Part shown: positions 22,884 through 36,971 of the stretch, piece by piece
Layout of the letters: each line of letters opens with the position of its first letter
Numbering within the stretch: the stretch's first letter is position 1
Assembly: GCA_022925895.1 (NCBI GenBank)
Contig: JAKSYS010000109.1
Coordinates: 1-64,000 of the forward strand
Reading direction: 5' to 3'
DNA: 64,000 nucleotides
Origin: Fragilaria crotonensis
Lineage: Eukaryota; Bacillariophyta; Fragilariophyceae; Fragilariales; Fragilariaceae
Made by a program: the position numbers and the translations under genes
The notes under the pieces: model-generated
What the model saw: the letters and a program-made list of their open reading frames with translations, nothing else
What the model was told of the DNA's origin: nothing
The model's database searches: none

Positions 22884-24587
22884 TTACGTCGTTTCCTTGT
22901 CCAGCTGTGGTTCCTCGGCGTCGTCTCGCTTCCGCTTGCCAGATGCAGCTTTTTTCCGACCCCAATTCTTTTCAGGATTCTGCGGAAATCGTGACACCTT
23001 CTTCCCCTTGCCACCTTTGGGGACGGTAAAGTCAACTTCAATGGAAGGTTCTACCGCAAGAATCTTATCAGCGGCCGATACTTGCTTTGGTTCGCCATTC
23101 GCATTGTCTGTTTCGTTTGCTGCCAACTTCTTTTGCTTCTTTTTGCTAATCTTGGGTGGATTGGCCTTGCACCAAGCTCGCATAACATCCCACACAACAC
23201 GATTTGGAGCATCTGTTTTTATAGCTTGCGGTTCCTTATGGTATCCACTGACCCGATAGCCGGCATTGACAATTGCAGCTCTGACTTGAGCGAGTGTCGG
23301 ACTGCAACAATTCACAACATGGCACAAATCTTGCAGAGTATAATACAGAGGCACATCCGGCAATTCTTCGCTCACAGAGGTGAGCAATCCCTCCAGGCGA
23401 TTGCGAGTTGCCATGAATTTTATATGGCCCTCGTTGTCGATCTTGTTTCCCAACCTCGCCAGCGCTTCTAGAACAACGTCACGATCGTGCATCGGTGCCA
23501 ACCACATAGGACCCACCACCTTGAAGGGTGCACCAGTCTCCTCACAAGCAGACGGAGCACGGGTCGATTGATAGACGTGTTTGCTCCTTCCATGTTGGCC
23601 ATGGGGTAGGGTCAAAAAGGAAGAACATTGAGATGATTGAAAGACGGAACCAATCTGTAACGATAAATCGTTAATGCCAGCCTTGTCGTCGTATACCTCA
23701 ACAAAGCATCGGATATAGAAATCCATCCCCACGGACAAGATCGGCCGGATGGTCCGTCCGTATTTGGCGGCTGTTTCGGCCAACGACTTTAATAGGATTC
23801 GAAGAGCCACTTCTTGTAGATATGCCGCCCTTTGGAGGGGCATACTGCCATAGCGACCGTAGCACGTCTCGGGATGCGACCCTCCCAACGCAGCCATGTC
23901 CGTGCACGTGACATTGAGCATACCGCCGTTGGAAATGGCTTGGACGGCGCCATCGAGAAAGGGAGCCGCACTGCCATACGGGTCCAAATCAATAACGTCG
24001 TACTGCTCGGATTGAAGTGATTCCAATGCCGACGGGGCGTGCAATCCCCGAGTCCGTCGACTCTGATACATTTCGTGTGTGGCGTCACCATGTTGAATGC
24101 GAATGCCATGGGTCCGCGAGGAAACGACAGCGTCTGTCAGAGCGTTCTGTTCAATATTGGCATGTGCACGTTCGACTGCAGCGGGATCCAAATCATTGAT
24201 GGTGATATGTTGAACGCCGACAAGTTCCTTCCAATAGCGAATGGATCGCAATCCAGATGCTGCGAGTGCATCCAAGATATGAATGCCCTTGTCTTTGCCG
24301 TCGGATTGTATAATTTGCTGGACGTCCATTTCCTTGTCATATTGTTCAAGCTGTCGCTGCAACTCATCTCCTTTGATCTGATTCGTCCGAAGCTCTTTCT
24401 TCTTGTCTGCCAAGGCCATTCGTCGTCTTCGTCGTTCGATGTAGAGGGCAATCATGAGCGTACTTAGGTCTCGATTCTGGACTTGGACAGGATTGTAGAA
24501 AACTGCTGATTCTTGATCGGCAGGATAGACCATCGTGGTCGATCCTTCTGTAATGTTCTTGTATTTTGTAGCAGACGTCATTTGCAT
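22884..24587 (-). CDS. TRM1: tRNA (guanine-26 N2) dimethyltransferase TRM1
   Basis: Single exon, 567 residues from the ATG at 24587 (an alternative ATG lies 6 bp downstream). TRM1 uses S-adenosylmethionine to make N2,N2-dimethylguanosine at position 26 of tRNAs. The visible landmarks are FYNPVQVQNRDLS near the N-terminus, the SAM-binding motif DALAASGLRSIRYWKE, INDLDP, the catalytic-site DVIDLDPYGSAAPFLD and TCTDMAALGG. The lysine-rich tail (KKKQKK, KGGKGKK, KRKRDD) looks nuclear. It is divergent from the FAD monooxygenase gene with about 945 bp between the starts. Confidence 0.95.
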   Translation of the reverse strand: MQMTSATKYKNITEGSTTMVYPADQESAVFYNPVQVQNRDLSTLMIALYIERRRRRMALADKKKELRTNQIKGDELQRQLEQYDKEMDVQQIIQSDGKDKGIHILDALAASGLRSIRYWKELVGVQHITINDLDPAAVERAHANIEQNALTDAVVSSRTHGIRIQHGDATHEMYQSRRTRGLHAPSALESLQSEQYDVIDLDPYGSAAPFLDGAVQAISNGGMLNVTCTDMAALGGSHPETCYGRYGSMPLQRAAYLQEVALRILLKSLAETAAKYGRTIRPILSVGMDFYIRCFVEVYDDKAGINDLSLQIGSVFQSSQCSSFLTLPHGQHGRSKHVYQSTRAPSACEETGAPFKVVGPMWLAPMHDRDVVLEALARLGNKIDNEGHIKFMATRNRLEGLLTSVSEELPDVPLYYTLQDLCHVVNCCSPTLAQVRAAIVNAGYRVSGYHKEPQAIKTDAPNRVVWDVMRAWCKANPPKISKKKQKKLAANETDNANGEPKQVSAADKILAVEPSIEVDFTVPKGGKGKKVSRFPQNPEKNWGRKKAASGKRKRDDAEEPQLDKETT

Positions 24588-25531
24588 TCGGATGCTCGTT
24601 GAAGGACTTGTCACGGTCGCCTTGACAACTTGTGCTTGTATGAAAAGTGAGCTGCGGGAGGTGGTGCGGGCAAGAGAGCTGCTCGCCAGGCGAGTGGTCG
24701 CAGTAAGGAATGGAGAAGAAATGGTTCAAATGTCTCTAATCTCAACGAATGTTTGCGGCTTGCGTCAAGTGTAAAGTGTGACAGGGAGTGAACACAAACT
24801 CAACACACATCAAAATTCCTTACCAGGATCAGACGTGAGAGATTGTTTTGATGGCGATGAAAGAGACAGGGACTTGCACCGGGACCGGGATGCTGGACAG
24901 ACAGACAGTTATGGTGACAGTGCGCGAACGCCATCTTGAAACCATCTGCGCTACTCTCTAGTAGTAGTAGATTCGATACCAAAAATGTAGCGTCGCGAGT
25001 GCAGGTGCAGGTATTGTCTCTGGACGGCTGCGAAGGTTCCTACCTATGCTAGTAATTAAGTACTAGTACTACACCCATTCTAAACGCAAAAACAGGAAAA
25101 TTTACCTTTCACGTCCTATATTCCTATCTAAGTACGTCTCCTCCTCTGTCCCAGCAGAAACACGTGTACGGAGTACCGAAATAACCGGCTGACGAATCTT
25201 CATCGTCACGCGCCCATCGAGTTTTGGTACTGTCCTACGTGGGGACAGGAGTTCTGATATCTTTCGAGAGTGCCAATCCAGGAGAGAAGCGGAAGCCTTG
25301 AAGGGAGTGCAGTGGCACAAGCATCAGAGTTTGCAAGCCTTATAGACGACCCTTTCCGCAGCAATCCCACATTTCTCTCTCACACATCACACCGACTTGA
25401 CGGCATACATACAGGTATCGCTTGTTCGCTCGAGTGGTGATTTGTGATATTGTCAATACATCTGTGTCGGCAAAGTACATCAACTGCACTCCGACCTCGA
25501 AGCCTTTTAGTTTTGCAGTACTCCGGTTACT
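24588..25531. promoter_or_regulatory. divergent promoter region, TRM1 / FAD monooxygenase
   Basis: 944 bp between two outward-facing start codons, so it must hold both promoters. No coding frame is convincing. GTAC-rich patches occur at 25050-25240. Confidence 0.5.
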
Positions 25532-26934
25532 ATGTTCAGAACCATGGAAAATGCATCGCTTGCAAGATCTTATACCTGGACCAGGATCATAATCCTCATG
25601 GCACTTTGTGTGCTTATCCTCCAAAGTAAAGTTGTGCTTGCAATGGGTGCCCCGATTGTAATTTCCGGTGCTGGTCCAGCAGCTCTCATATTTGCGCATC
25701 GCTTCCTGCGACTTAATCCTGATGCATCACTTTGCATTTACGAAAAGCGCGAGAGGCCTCGTCGATACGTTGACACACCAACTGAATGCGTAGCTGGTGA
25801 TTTCGCCTTTGGTTTTGGGGTTAGCTCCAAATCGCAACGCATCTTGAACAAGACCAAGGGACTTTTGGAGGCCGTGGAGACTATATCCCAACCGAGTTCC
25901 TTCGCTCCGGGGATTGACGTACGACTCGTTAATCGACGTGAATTGTGTGCCGAACTCTTGTACGAATTGGAAAAGGAGTTTGGTGACGACACGCGATTGC
26001 AAATTTTCTTTGAGACAGAAATCAAAGACATTGAACACAACAAATCCACCATGGCTGTCACCATCGTCAAATCTGATAATACAACCGAGAGCGTCAAGTA
26101 TTCTCTCTTAATCGCCGCCGACGGAGCAAACTCTGTGATTCGATCGAAGCTAGTTGAACGTGGCTACCTCCGATGCGAACGATACTTTTCAGGTGTTACG
26201 TGGAAGGCACTTCAATTACCAGAACAGCCACATCTCGATGCACGAGGCTTCTATCGTTATCCCAAACCATTCTTCAAGCCTCATCGGTTCATCAAGAAGG
26301 ACAGGGGCGCCATTCTCCCTCGGTTTCAAAATCGTCATGTTCTTTTGAATTTTCGTACGGATCAAAAGGATGGCAGTGCGAAGTTCCCTTTGATGCGAAA
26401 ACACCAGAGACGTTGCGGCTTGCCATTCAATCGATCTTGCCGAATCTTACCAACTTCCCATCTGATCATGTGATGCAATCCTTCATCGAGCAAAAGCCAG
26501 GGCGAGAATCCTACATGAAGCTTGATCGGCATTACGTGCCAGAATGCAATGTCGTACTGGTTGGAGACGCAGCTGTTGGCATGTACAGTCTATTTGGACA
26601 AGGAGCCGCCAATGCAATGATCCATGCCGACTTGTTGGCCGAGGCATTGTGCAAGGCTGTTGATGACGACGACGTGGGTGCTACATCAACAGCAGCTCTG
26701 CAGCAGTATTCAGACAAGGCCGTTCTTGAAGGCCATGCCATTTCGGATTTAAACCTATTGGCTCACGCTTTGCGAAAAAAGGGACCCATCAAATTTTGGG
26801 CTGCCTTTCAAATGATGAACATTGGCAAAACCTTGGCCAAAGCACCCGAGGTGCCTTACAGTGCGATTCTCGCGAAGCGGAAACGAACTATTTGGTTAAG
26901 TAAATTTTTTTGGCGTGAGGACAGGACAGAATAA
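25532..26934 (+). CDS. FAD-dependent monooxygenase, kynurenine 3-monooxygenase-like
   Basis: Starts with a hydrophobic N-terminal segment (IIILMALCVLILQ) that could be a signal peptide or anchor. The dinucleotide-binding VISGAGPAALIFAHRF follows near residue 43, then LLIAADGANSVIRSKL, and the FAD-closing NVVLVGDAAVGMYSLFGQGA. This is the layout of class A flavoprotein hydroxylases; the substrate is not certain. The frame slips once near 26380-26395, between FRTDQKDGSA and VPFDAKTPETL. The whole span is exactly one base short of 468 codons, so I treat it as one gene with a probable one-base sequence error. It converges on the PLC gene with only 43 bp between stops. Confidence 0.85.
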
Positions 26935-26977
26935 GTGTCTGATCTAATACTTCGGATAATTTTACCCGCACTTATGT

Positions 26978-29900
26978 CTACGTCTTATGAACTTTTACAA
27001 GCAATGAGGCAAACGCGTAGGGTCCACTTCGCGAATGAAGGGAATCAAACAAAGCAACACTGCGATAGCCCCCTCGAATGCAACTAATTGGCACGGCAGA
27101 TCCCGCAATATAATCGCCGGTCACGGCGTCCCACACAGTAAACATGACCATAGCCACAGATGGTCGCCTCACACAAAATTCAAACTCATTGGAGCCATCC
27201 TTCCAGATTGGATTCAGTCCGTTTTTGTTGGCAGGGACGGTTTGTTGGACGAACTCTTCTTTGCCATCCTCGTCAGTTCCCTGGTATACTGACACCCGGA
27301 CGTAGGGACTTATGTAATGGATGCCCCCCTGACCAAGACTTTTACGGCCCATAGCCTTTTCTCCGGGAGGAAGGCAAGTGGCACACAAAACAGTGAGTTT
27401 CCATTTCTCAATTCGTTCCACGCCAAGGGAAATCTCCTGGGGTTTCAGGACATACCCACAAGAACCATTGGCACGAAAGCGCCCTTCGTTGAGAAGAAGG
27501 TGCTCGTCAGATGCGTGGTAATTCATGGAAACAAGCTGGCAGCCCAGGCCCTGTGCTCCAACTGGATTATAGTTCCATCGCTTTGTCCTATTGAGGAGAT
27601 TCAATGACGGGAAAGTCCTTATGAAGCGGTCGTTGGTGAAGTCATAAAAATGCTGACGCTGGCTGCCGTCGAGGTCCTTTCCCAGCATGTGAGAAAGTCT
27701 TGCTACAGAAATACTGTGCACATAAGAATTCGGGGACGACATGCTTTTCTCCCAATTCTTGAACTTGGCACTGTGAAGAAATGTGAGAAGGGCCAGGTCG
27801 AGCGAGATAGGCGAGAGCCGGTCCATCCTGAGCTTGTACGCCTGAGCGCGATCTGCGGCCGCGGCTTTCTCGATTGCTGCTTCTTGCATCATCTTCGATT
27901 GAAGAGCCGAGCTATCACACAATTGTCTTGCAAGCTGCGCCTTCCTAAAGGCTTTAACGGCCTCATTCTCCCGCTGGCGCTTTGCCATGGCAGCGTTCAC
28001 TTCAGTCGCGGCGTCTCTCTTCGCATTCGAGAACACCTCCGCTGAGGTATCGAGCAGTCTTTTGGCAGCACGAGCCTTGGATTCGCTTTCGAGTTTCTTC
28101 TCCAACGCTTCTTGATAGGCGACGTCGGCCTCGTCTCTGCTCGTCTTCATATTCGCCAAATGTTTGATGGCCTCTGTGTGGTCTTTCGCAAACTCCGCTT
28201 CACGTGCAAGCTTGTCAGCGAGGATGCGGCTCTCAAGAGCAAGACTTGCAGCTTCCTCACTAGCTCGAGAGGCTTCGATCAGTTGTGCTTGAATGCTTGT
28301 CAGATAATCGTCAGAACTTGCGACGCTCTTCTGTGCCTTCTCCCGTGCAATGTGGCGAAGGCTGGCGGCCTCTCGCTCTTCCTCCGCATGTTCAGCGAGC
28401 TCTTCTGCATGTTGGGAACTGCGATCAGCCTGTTTCCTTGCCTGAGAGGCAACGTCAGCTTGCATTTTCCAGAGGTGAGCTTTCTCTTCGAACGCTGCCT
28501 GCACCCTCTTTCTTCGCATCTCAGCGGATTGGTGTGCGACAGCTGCCTCCTTCATTTGCTCGACGCAAACTCTGCGTTCGCTAAGTTTCGCTTCGTGCTT
28601 AGCAATAAAAGATCCCCCGTGTCTAGGAGCAGTATCAAGACTTCCCCTGTCGGCGTCATTCTCGGCCTCTTTCAACTCTTTTTGATATTGTGAACTCCGT
28701 TCGATAAGCTTGATCTGCTCGTTGACCTTGTCGAGAACTGAAGCAGCTTTCTCCATCTTTTGACGACTAACAGTGGCCTCTTTGGAGAGCGCTACAACCA
28801 GATCATGAAGGGCGGCAGCTTCATGTTCGAGAGTTTCTTCTTGTTTCGTTTCGACGTCCGCTCGAATCCTCTCCTTCTCTGCCATGGCGAGAGCTCTCGA
28901 AGCTCGAGCTTCCGTTTCCGACGCACGTTGCTCGCTGATCTTGGCCTCAGTCACGGCAGTCAAGACGACCGTTTCAGCGCTTGACGCGCTGCTCTTGCTG
29001 TTTCGAAGAAGACCTTGGACGGTGTCAACGCGGCGTTTCGCTATCTCTGCATGTTCACGATTCACTCGAACGTCGCTCGCAGCTTTGCTCGCAAGCTCCG
29101 CCTTAACTTTCTCGTTGCGGTAAGACTCTTCGAGACTTGCTTCTGCTTCCATAAGCGCATGCTCAGCTTCGCTAAGCCGTTCAAGGGCTTGCGCTGCCAG
29201 ATTTGATGCCGCCAGAGCATGAGCATCTGCCTCTGAGTGACCTGATCGAGCGCCATCGACAGCGTTCCCAAAGAAATCTTGCACCTCAAGCCCTTCGTCG
29301 GCTGTTTCGATGGATTTGTCCTCAAAGGTATTGTTCCTTGAACGAGGAATCAGTGGTGTGTCACCATTCTCTTCGCCGTTGGCTATCATATTCTCTTCAG
29401 TGGCCCTTAGCTTGACCTCCTCTTCCGACAGTCCAGACGCCTCGATTAATGATCGAGCTAAAGCATCCGCATCTGCCGCCTCAGCCTTGAGTTCTTCTTC
29501 TTTCGCGGCTGCAAGAGAAGCAGCTTGCTTTGCCTCGAGCGCTATTTGGCGAGCTGTAGCAAGCAGAACGTCGGGCGGCATGCGCACGGCGTCAGGGTCA
29601 GACGATCGAATTGGTCCGCTAGAATCAAAACTTATCACAGCGCCTAACAAATCCTCGTCTTCCTCATCAGCTTTGCTAGACAAATTGTCAGTATCGCTGC
29701 CAACCTCATTTTCTTCAGGAAGGTCATTGTCTTCGTCGAAATCGTCATTCAGAACTGTGGCCCCGGGTCGCATGACTTTGGGACGCTTGTTCTTTATCAC
29801 CACCTTACCACGGAGTGCACGAGGACTCGGAAGTGGATTCGGTTCATTCTTCAATACATCAAGGGTTGGCTTGTAAAGCATACCTTCTGAGTCAAGTATT

Positions 29901-31690
29901 TCTTTCAAATACTTTGACATGAGGCCTTGGTTTGCCATCGAGCAGTGACACTCTATGAATAAAATAATTGGATATGAGGATGGATTGCCCTTCAGAAACG
30001 ACCGGACTGACTTCAAGACTTGCGAGAAAGTGATGGAATGATTGTCCGAAGATGACGATGGCTTGCGTCGTGCCACTACAGGGCCCTCAAAGATTCCGTC
30101 GTAAACATCAAGCTCTAAGCACCTGACACCTCGGTACAGGGCGTTCGTGTATGCCTGAGTATCCACACCGGCATGGCCCTCAATATCGACGTCCTTGAAT
30201 CGCAAGGAACTCGAAATCTTAGAAAGATAGGTATCATGACTAGTGTTGATCCAATACCTTGACAGAGGTTGGGTCATATCATCAGCGCCAACCTTGGCTT
30301 TCTCAGGGTTGACGATATCGTTGGCATCCGATAGAAGCAACGACACGAACCTTGATTTCCGAATACGATCTGACCCCAAATCAAGATTTTCATCGTCCTC
30401 GTCGGCAGCCGATTTTTCCTCAAGTAACGTCAGCGAATTCAGAACGCTCATCAACTGATGTACGTCTTCGAGAGATGTAGTGAATTCCTTTTGTTGCGAT
30501 CGCAAGAAGCTCAGGAGAGCGACAGCTGATAAGGACTCCTCCTGTCGGTTGACTTCCATCTCTAAGTGTGCCTGGTCACCCTCCAGTTTGACTGGCGGCA
30601 TCGGATCTGATGCCAGCAACTCATTCCAAATTTTAGTCAACGGGTCGTCGTCGTCGTCAAGCGAAACGTCTAACGAAGCCTCCCTAACTTCCGCCAACAG
30701 CTCCGCAGTTTCAGCGAGGAAGAGACCTTCCTCTTCGACTCCACGATCTTCGCAAAAATCCTTGTAGTGCGATAATAAGAGAGGCTTCGCCAAGGGGATA
30801 TTGGCTTTATCACAAAGGGTGATCCACTCCGATGATGAAAGTCGACTGTTCAACTCCTTCCCTAGGTCGATCCATTGATACTGCAGAAACAGACTAAAGT
30901 GATCATACGTCTTTCTTTCTTCTCGATACAGCGACATCAAATCTTCCAAGGTGCGGACCAACACGTCATAATCTTCGTCCTTGGGAACGAGCAAATCCAA
31001 CGTTTCGAACCGGTGCGGTCGGAGGCCCTTGTTGCCTGTCCCGAGGCCCACATCCGTAAAGCTTGCTGCATCACGCGTTGATACTCGATAAATGATGCTC
31101 AGACAATTGCTTTCGTCCTCAGCACTCCCGTCACTACGAGAGGGGAGCTTATCCATCGATCTGGAGACTTGATGGTTAGGAAAAACGCCACAGAAACGGA
31201 TCAGTTGGGATGTTTCATGCGAAACACATACCTAGCAGCAATGAAACGATTCGTTTGCTGGCCTCGCTCCAGCCTCTCGACACAACTTAAATCAATGCTC
31301 CGAGCCGTAGTTTCCTGTGATTGTGGGGTCAACGCTTTGAAAAGGCCTCGGATGGACTTGATCTTGTTGGATGTAACGAGGATATTCCGATTGTCAGACG
31401 ACAGGGCGACCCTTCTGGGAACCAATTTCCCATTCTATCAAGAAAAAGGAGCATGGGAAAATATGAATGAGAGCGCTCTCCTTCAAACAGGCGCCATCCA
31501 ATGACACAATGACATTTGATTCGCGTACCTTGGCAACCTTGTAAACTTCAATCCCAGCTTTGGAACCAGTCAGCGACTTTCGCTCCGATTTCAGATCCGC
31601 TGGAACATCGTAGGATGCCAACGACACATGCGCTGTATTTGGTGGCGGTAGAGGACGTAAAGCCCCTTGTCCGATGCGCGTCAACGACAT
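26978..31690 (-). CDS. phosphoinositide phospholipase C with giant X-Y linker
   Basis: Three exons, 31690-31529, 31434-31232 and 31160-26978, give 1515 residues in frame with GT-AG introns of 94 and 71 bp. Order: a PH domain crossing the exons (VPRRVALSSDNRNI ... FETLDLLVP), a helical EF-hand-like region, X domain (about 418-578), a roughly 600-residue Ala/Glu/Lys-rich coiled coil, Y domain (ending GSCGYVLKP) and C2 domain. Family members cleave PIP2 into IP3 and diacylglycerol. In the X domain the first catalytic His (SHDTY, 430), acidic Ca ligands (CLELD) and ECHCS Glu are kept. The Ca-ligand Asn after the His is Asp, and the second catalytic His (YHGY in animal PLC) is replaced by ARRK. 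Activity is therefore doubtful. A microsatellite lies just upstream. Confidence 0.92.
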
Positions 31691-31732
31691 GGTGATGGCA
31701 ACTTTGCCAAAAGTCCGCGATCCATATGATGT

Positions 31733-32120
31733 CTGTGTTTGTGTTTGTGTTTGTGTTTGTGTTTGTGTTTGTGTTTGTGTTTGTGTTTGTGTTTGTGTTT
31801 GCACCTGTGTGCCCATATGTTTGTGTTCCAGTTTGTGTTTGTGTTTGTGTTTGTGTTTGTGTTTGTGGTGTTTGTGTTTGTGTTTGTGTTGTGGTGTTTG
31901 TGTTTGTGTTTGTGTTTGTGTTGTTTGTGTTTGGTTGTGTTTGTAGTGAAAGAAGGTTTGTGTTTGTGAAAGTGTCATCATCTGTGTTTGTGCTCAATTT
32001 TGTGAATGTGTCTGTTTGTGTATGTGCTGTGTTTGTGTTTGTGTTTGTGTTTGTGTTTGTGTTTGTGTTGTGTTTGTGTTTGTGTTTGTGTTTGTGTTTG
32101 TGTTTGTGTTTGTGTTTGTG
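31733..32120. repeat. TGTTTG hexanucleotide microsatellite
   Basis: Long runs of (GTGTTT)n, interrupted near 31800-31830 and 31945-32030. They give artefactual VFVF, CLCL or TQTQ frames. It starts about 40 bp upstream of the PLC start codon. Confidence 0.95.
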
Positions 32121-32122
32121 TA

Positions 32123-32156
32123 GTACGGAGTACGGAGTACGGAGTACGGAGTACGA
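32123..32156. repeat. GTACGGA heptamer tandem repeat
   Basis: Four exact GTACGGA copies plus a partial fifth, directly after the hexanucleotide array. Confidence 0.9.
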
Positions 32157-32157
32157 T

Positions 32158-33147
32158 GAGTAATCGAATCTGCGCACCTTCGTGCCCATGTATTCCCGTG
32201 TTCCACAGACCGTGGTATCACACACTCTACGGGTTTCCGCGGAAATCGATGGGGGTTGAGATGAGTTAGAAAACAGGATTTCTACTTAGAAAGAAGGCGT
32301 CAAATGAAAGTTTCATCATCTAAGTACTGAATTTTTGGAATGCTTCTCAAATCATGGCTACCTCCGAAAATTTTAAAACTATCACTTTGGCTTCACTATG
32401 CACTATCATATGCATACGTGTACTTGGTTACAAGGAATCATATGTAATTTACACCAGATGGGCGGCGAATGATTGATGACAGCAATGCATCAGCTAACCA
32501 TTTTCCAAACTGATGCGAGCGCAGGTCGTGGCGCATTCATGTTTATAACTTGAGTGGCCTTGTCCTTTTTGTGCGTGAAGCGTTCCCCAAACTCCATGTT
32601 CGTGCTCTTCAGTTGTCCTACTCCAGTGCTATCACAGCTCTACTAGAAGTACATACTCCGAGTACTGAATACTCGAGTACACAATAGTCGTACTACAGTA
32701 TCATGCAATGGTGTGAGTGGAGGGTCTGGAGTCTGGACTGAAAAGTATTTCAACAGTACTCGAGTTGTGTACCAGGTACTTGTACAGTATGTCATATTTG
32801 TACAGTTGTACGTAGTACCTGGTTGCAGCTAAGTACGTACTGTAATACTCCAGTACCGTCTAACTACAGGTTCGAGTACAGTGGTTTTTATGATAGAGGC
32901 TCTCATAGGAACCTACTACCTACAATCAGAATGGACACCTACAAAAGTTATCTCGCAATTAAGGTCGGCCAATGATCTATGCACGAGGGAGCATCAATTG
33001 AACGAATTCAGATTTCTCTTCCACAATAGAGTACCTTGCGCGAGACCGGTTAGGATTCTTGACGTGTTGTCAAGTTGTGCACCCATATTTCTCCGGTCAC
33101 CTCCCTTAACGACGCCTGATACAAGACCCATCGAACAGCTCGACGCG
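32158..33147. other. intergenic, GTAC-rich
   Basis: No gene recognised. Dense AGTACT/GTACTCGAGTAC-type words at 32640-32880. Confidence 0.5.
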
Positions 33148-34146
33148 TCAAAATTCATGCCCTCTGCTTCTCAGGCTCGTCCTTAGTATTGACTTGGGGA
33201 TCACTTTATGCACGGGTTCTTCTATGTACAGCGATCCATCCAACGAAACTTCCTGCCCAAACTCGCTCACCTCGTCGTCTTCACGTTGCGTAATAATCTC
33301 GAATACTCTTCCACCGTCGGTTTCCTCGTCATCCGCTTCTGGCTCCTCCTCATCGTTCTCAGCGTCGACTCCCTTGTCGAAACCTGCTCCTCTGGCTTTC
33401 TCATTCACATAATCCGACGTGAAGAAGAAACAAATGCCCGCCAAGAAAAAGCACACCATGGCGCCGACGGAGAATCCACTGGCTCGTGCAAATTGGCATT
33501 GATTCTCAGAGCACCAGGCCGAGCCATGGACGGAGAGCGTCAGTCCTTGAAAGATAACAAGAACCACAGACAAGGCAATGCCTGTGGCATACCGAAATGG
33601 TCGCGGTTGGGCGGAACACGAGTACGACATCATATACAAAAGCACGAAAAAAGTCAGGGCAGGGGTTGTCGACGCGACGGCCCGGCCCATTGACCACGTG
33701 TCGCCTAAAATGTCATTGACGTACACCTGTAGTATACTTGTATTGTCCACAGTCTTGTCCAGGTACCAATAGCACCGATTGTTTGCTCGTTCAAAACTAT
33801 AAAATCCAACGCCGAGTAGCTGCTTGTCATCTGATTGCGACAGTCCGTTAACAATTTCAGGGTACAATGCCACAAGGGCTGCCGACAAGGCTCCTCCTGG
33901 GAATTTGCACAAAATTACAATCGCCCAAGGCAATCAAAGTAAAGAGCCAACCGATAAAGACTAGCGCTTGGGCAGTTGCAATTGGCATAGGGCCATTCAA
34001 GCATGGGCAGCCTAACAACAAGACGTGTGAACTTGTGAGTGACCAGGGAGTAGGCGTTCTCCATAATCGTATGGTTGATACTTACCACAAGCAAAATCGT
34101 CTTCCGCTTGGGGATCAGTGCTGCAGCACTTGCAGGTCGACTTCAT
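33148..34146 (-). CDS. multi-pass membrane protein, unknown function
   Basis: Two exons, 34146-34086 and 34011-33148, joined across a 74-bp GT-AG intron. The N-terminus is Cys-rich (MKSTCKCCST ... FACGCPCLNG). Predicted membrane segments include ALVFIGWLFTLIALGDC, TPALTFFVLLYMMSY, IALSVVLVIFQGLTL and FSVGAMVCFFLAGICFFFT. The cytosolic-looking tail is acidic with poly-Glu/Asp runs. The loop FYSFERANNRCYWYLD recalls Cys-containing loops in diatom four-helix membrane proteins of unknown role (inference). The coding length is one base too long and the frame changes at a CCC run near 33900, between GDCNFVQI and GGALSAA, probably an inserted C in the sequence. Confidence 0.7.
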
Positions 34147-36809
<2,663 letters not shown>

Positions 36810-36971
36810 AGGAGTTGCATTTAGGATATTCCATCACGCTTTTGTGTCTCTAGCCCCCTCTGTAGACCGGTTCATGAGTCACGTATGCTTCACTATTGCG
36901 CATCCTACTCGAAGTATCTCTAATGTTGTTTACACGGTACTCCAATGTTACACAGAATCTACCTTCACGGT

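Noticed and set aside
27035-30767. Many plus-strand frames opposite the PLC gene
   Set aside because: They are antisense shadows of the Ala/Glu-rich coiled coil; none has a domain.
31726-32221. Long V-F, C-L and T-Q repeat frames on both strands
   Set aside because: They are translations of the TGTTTG microsatellite and not genes.
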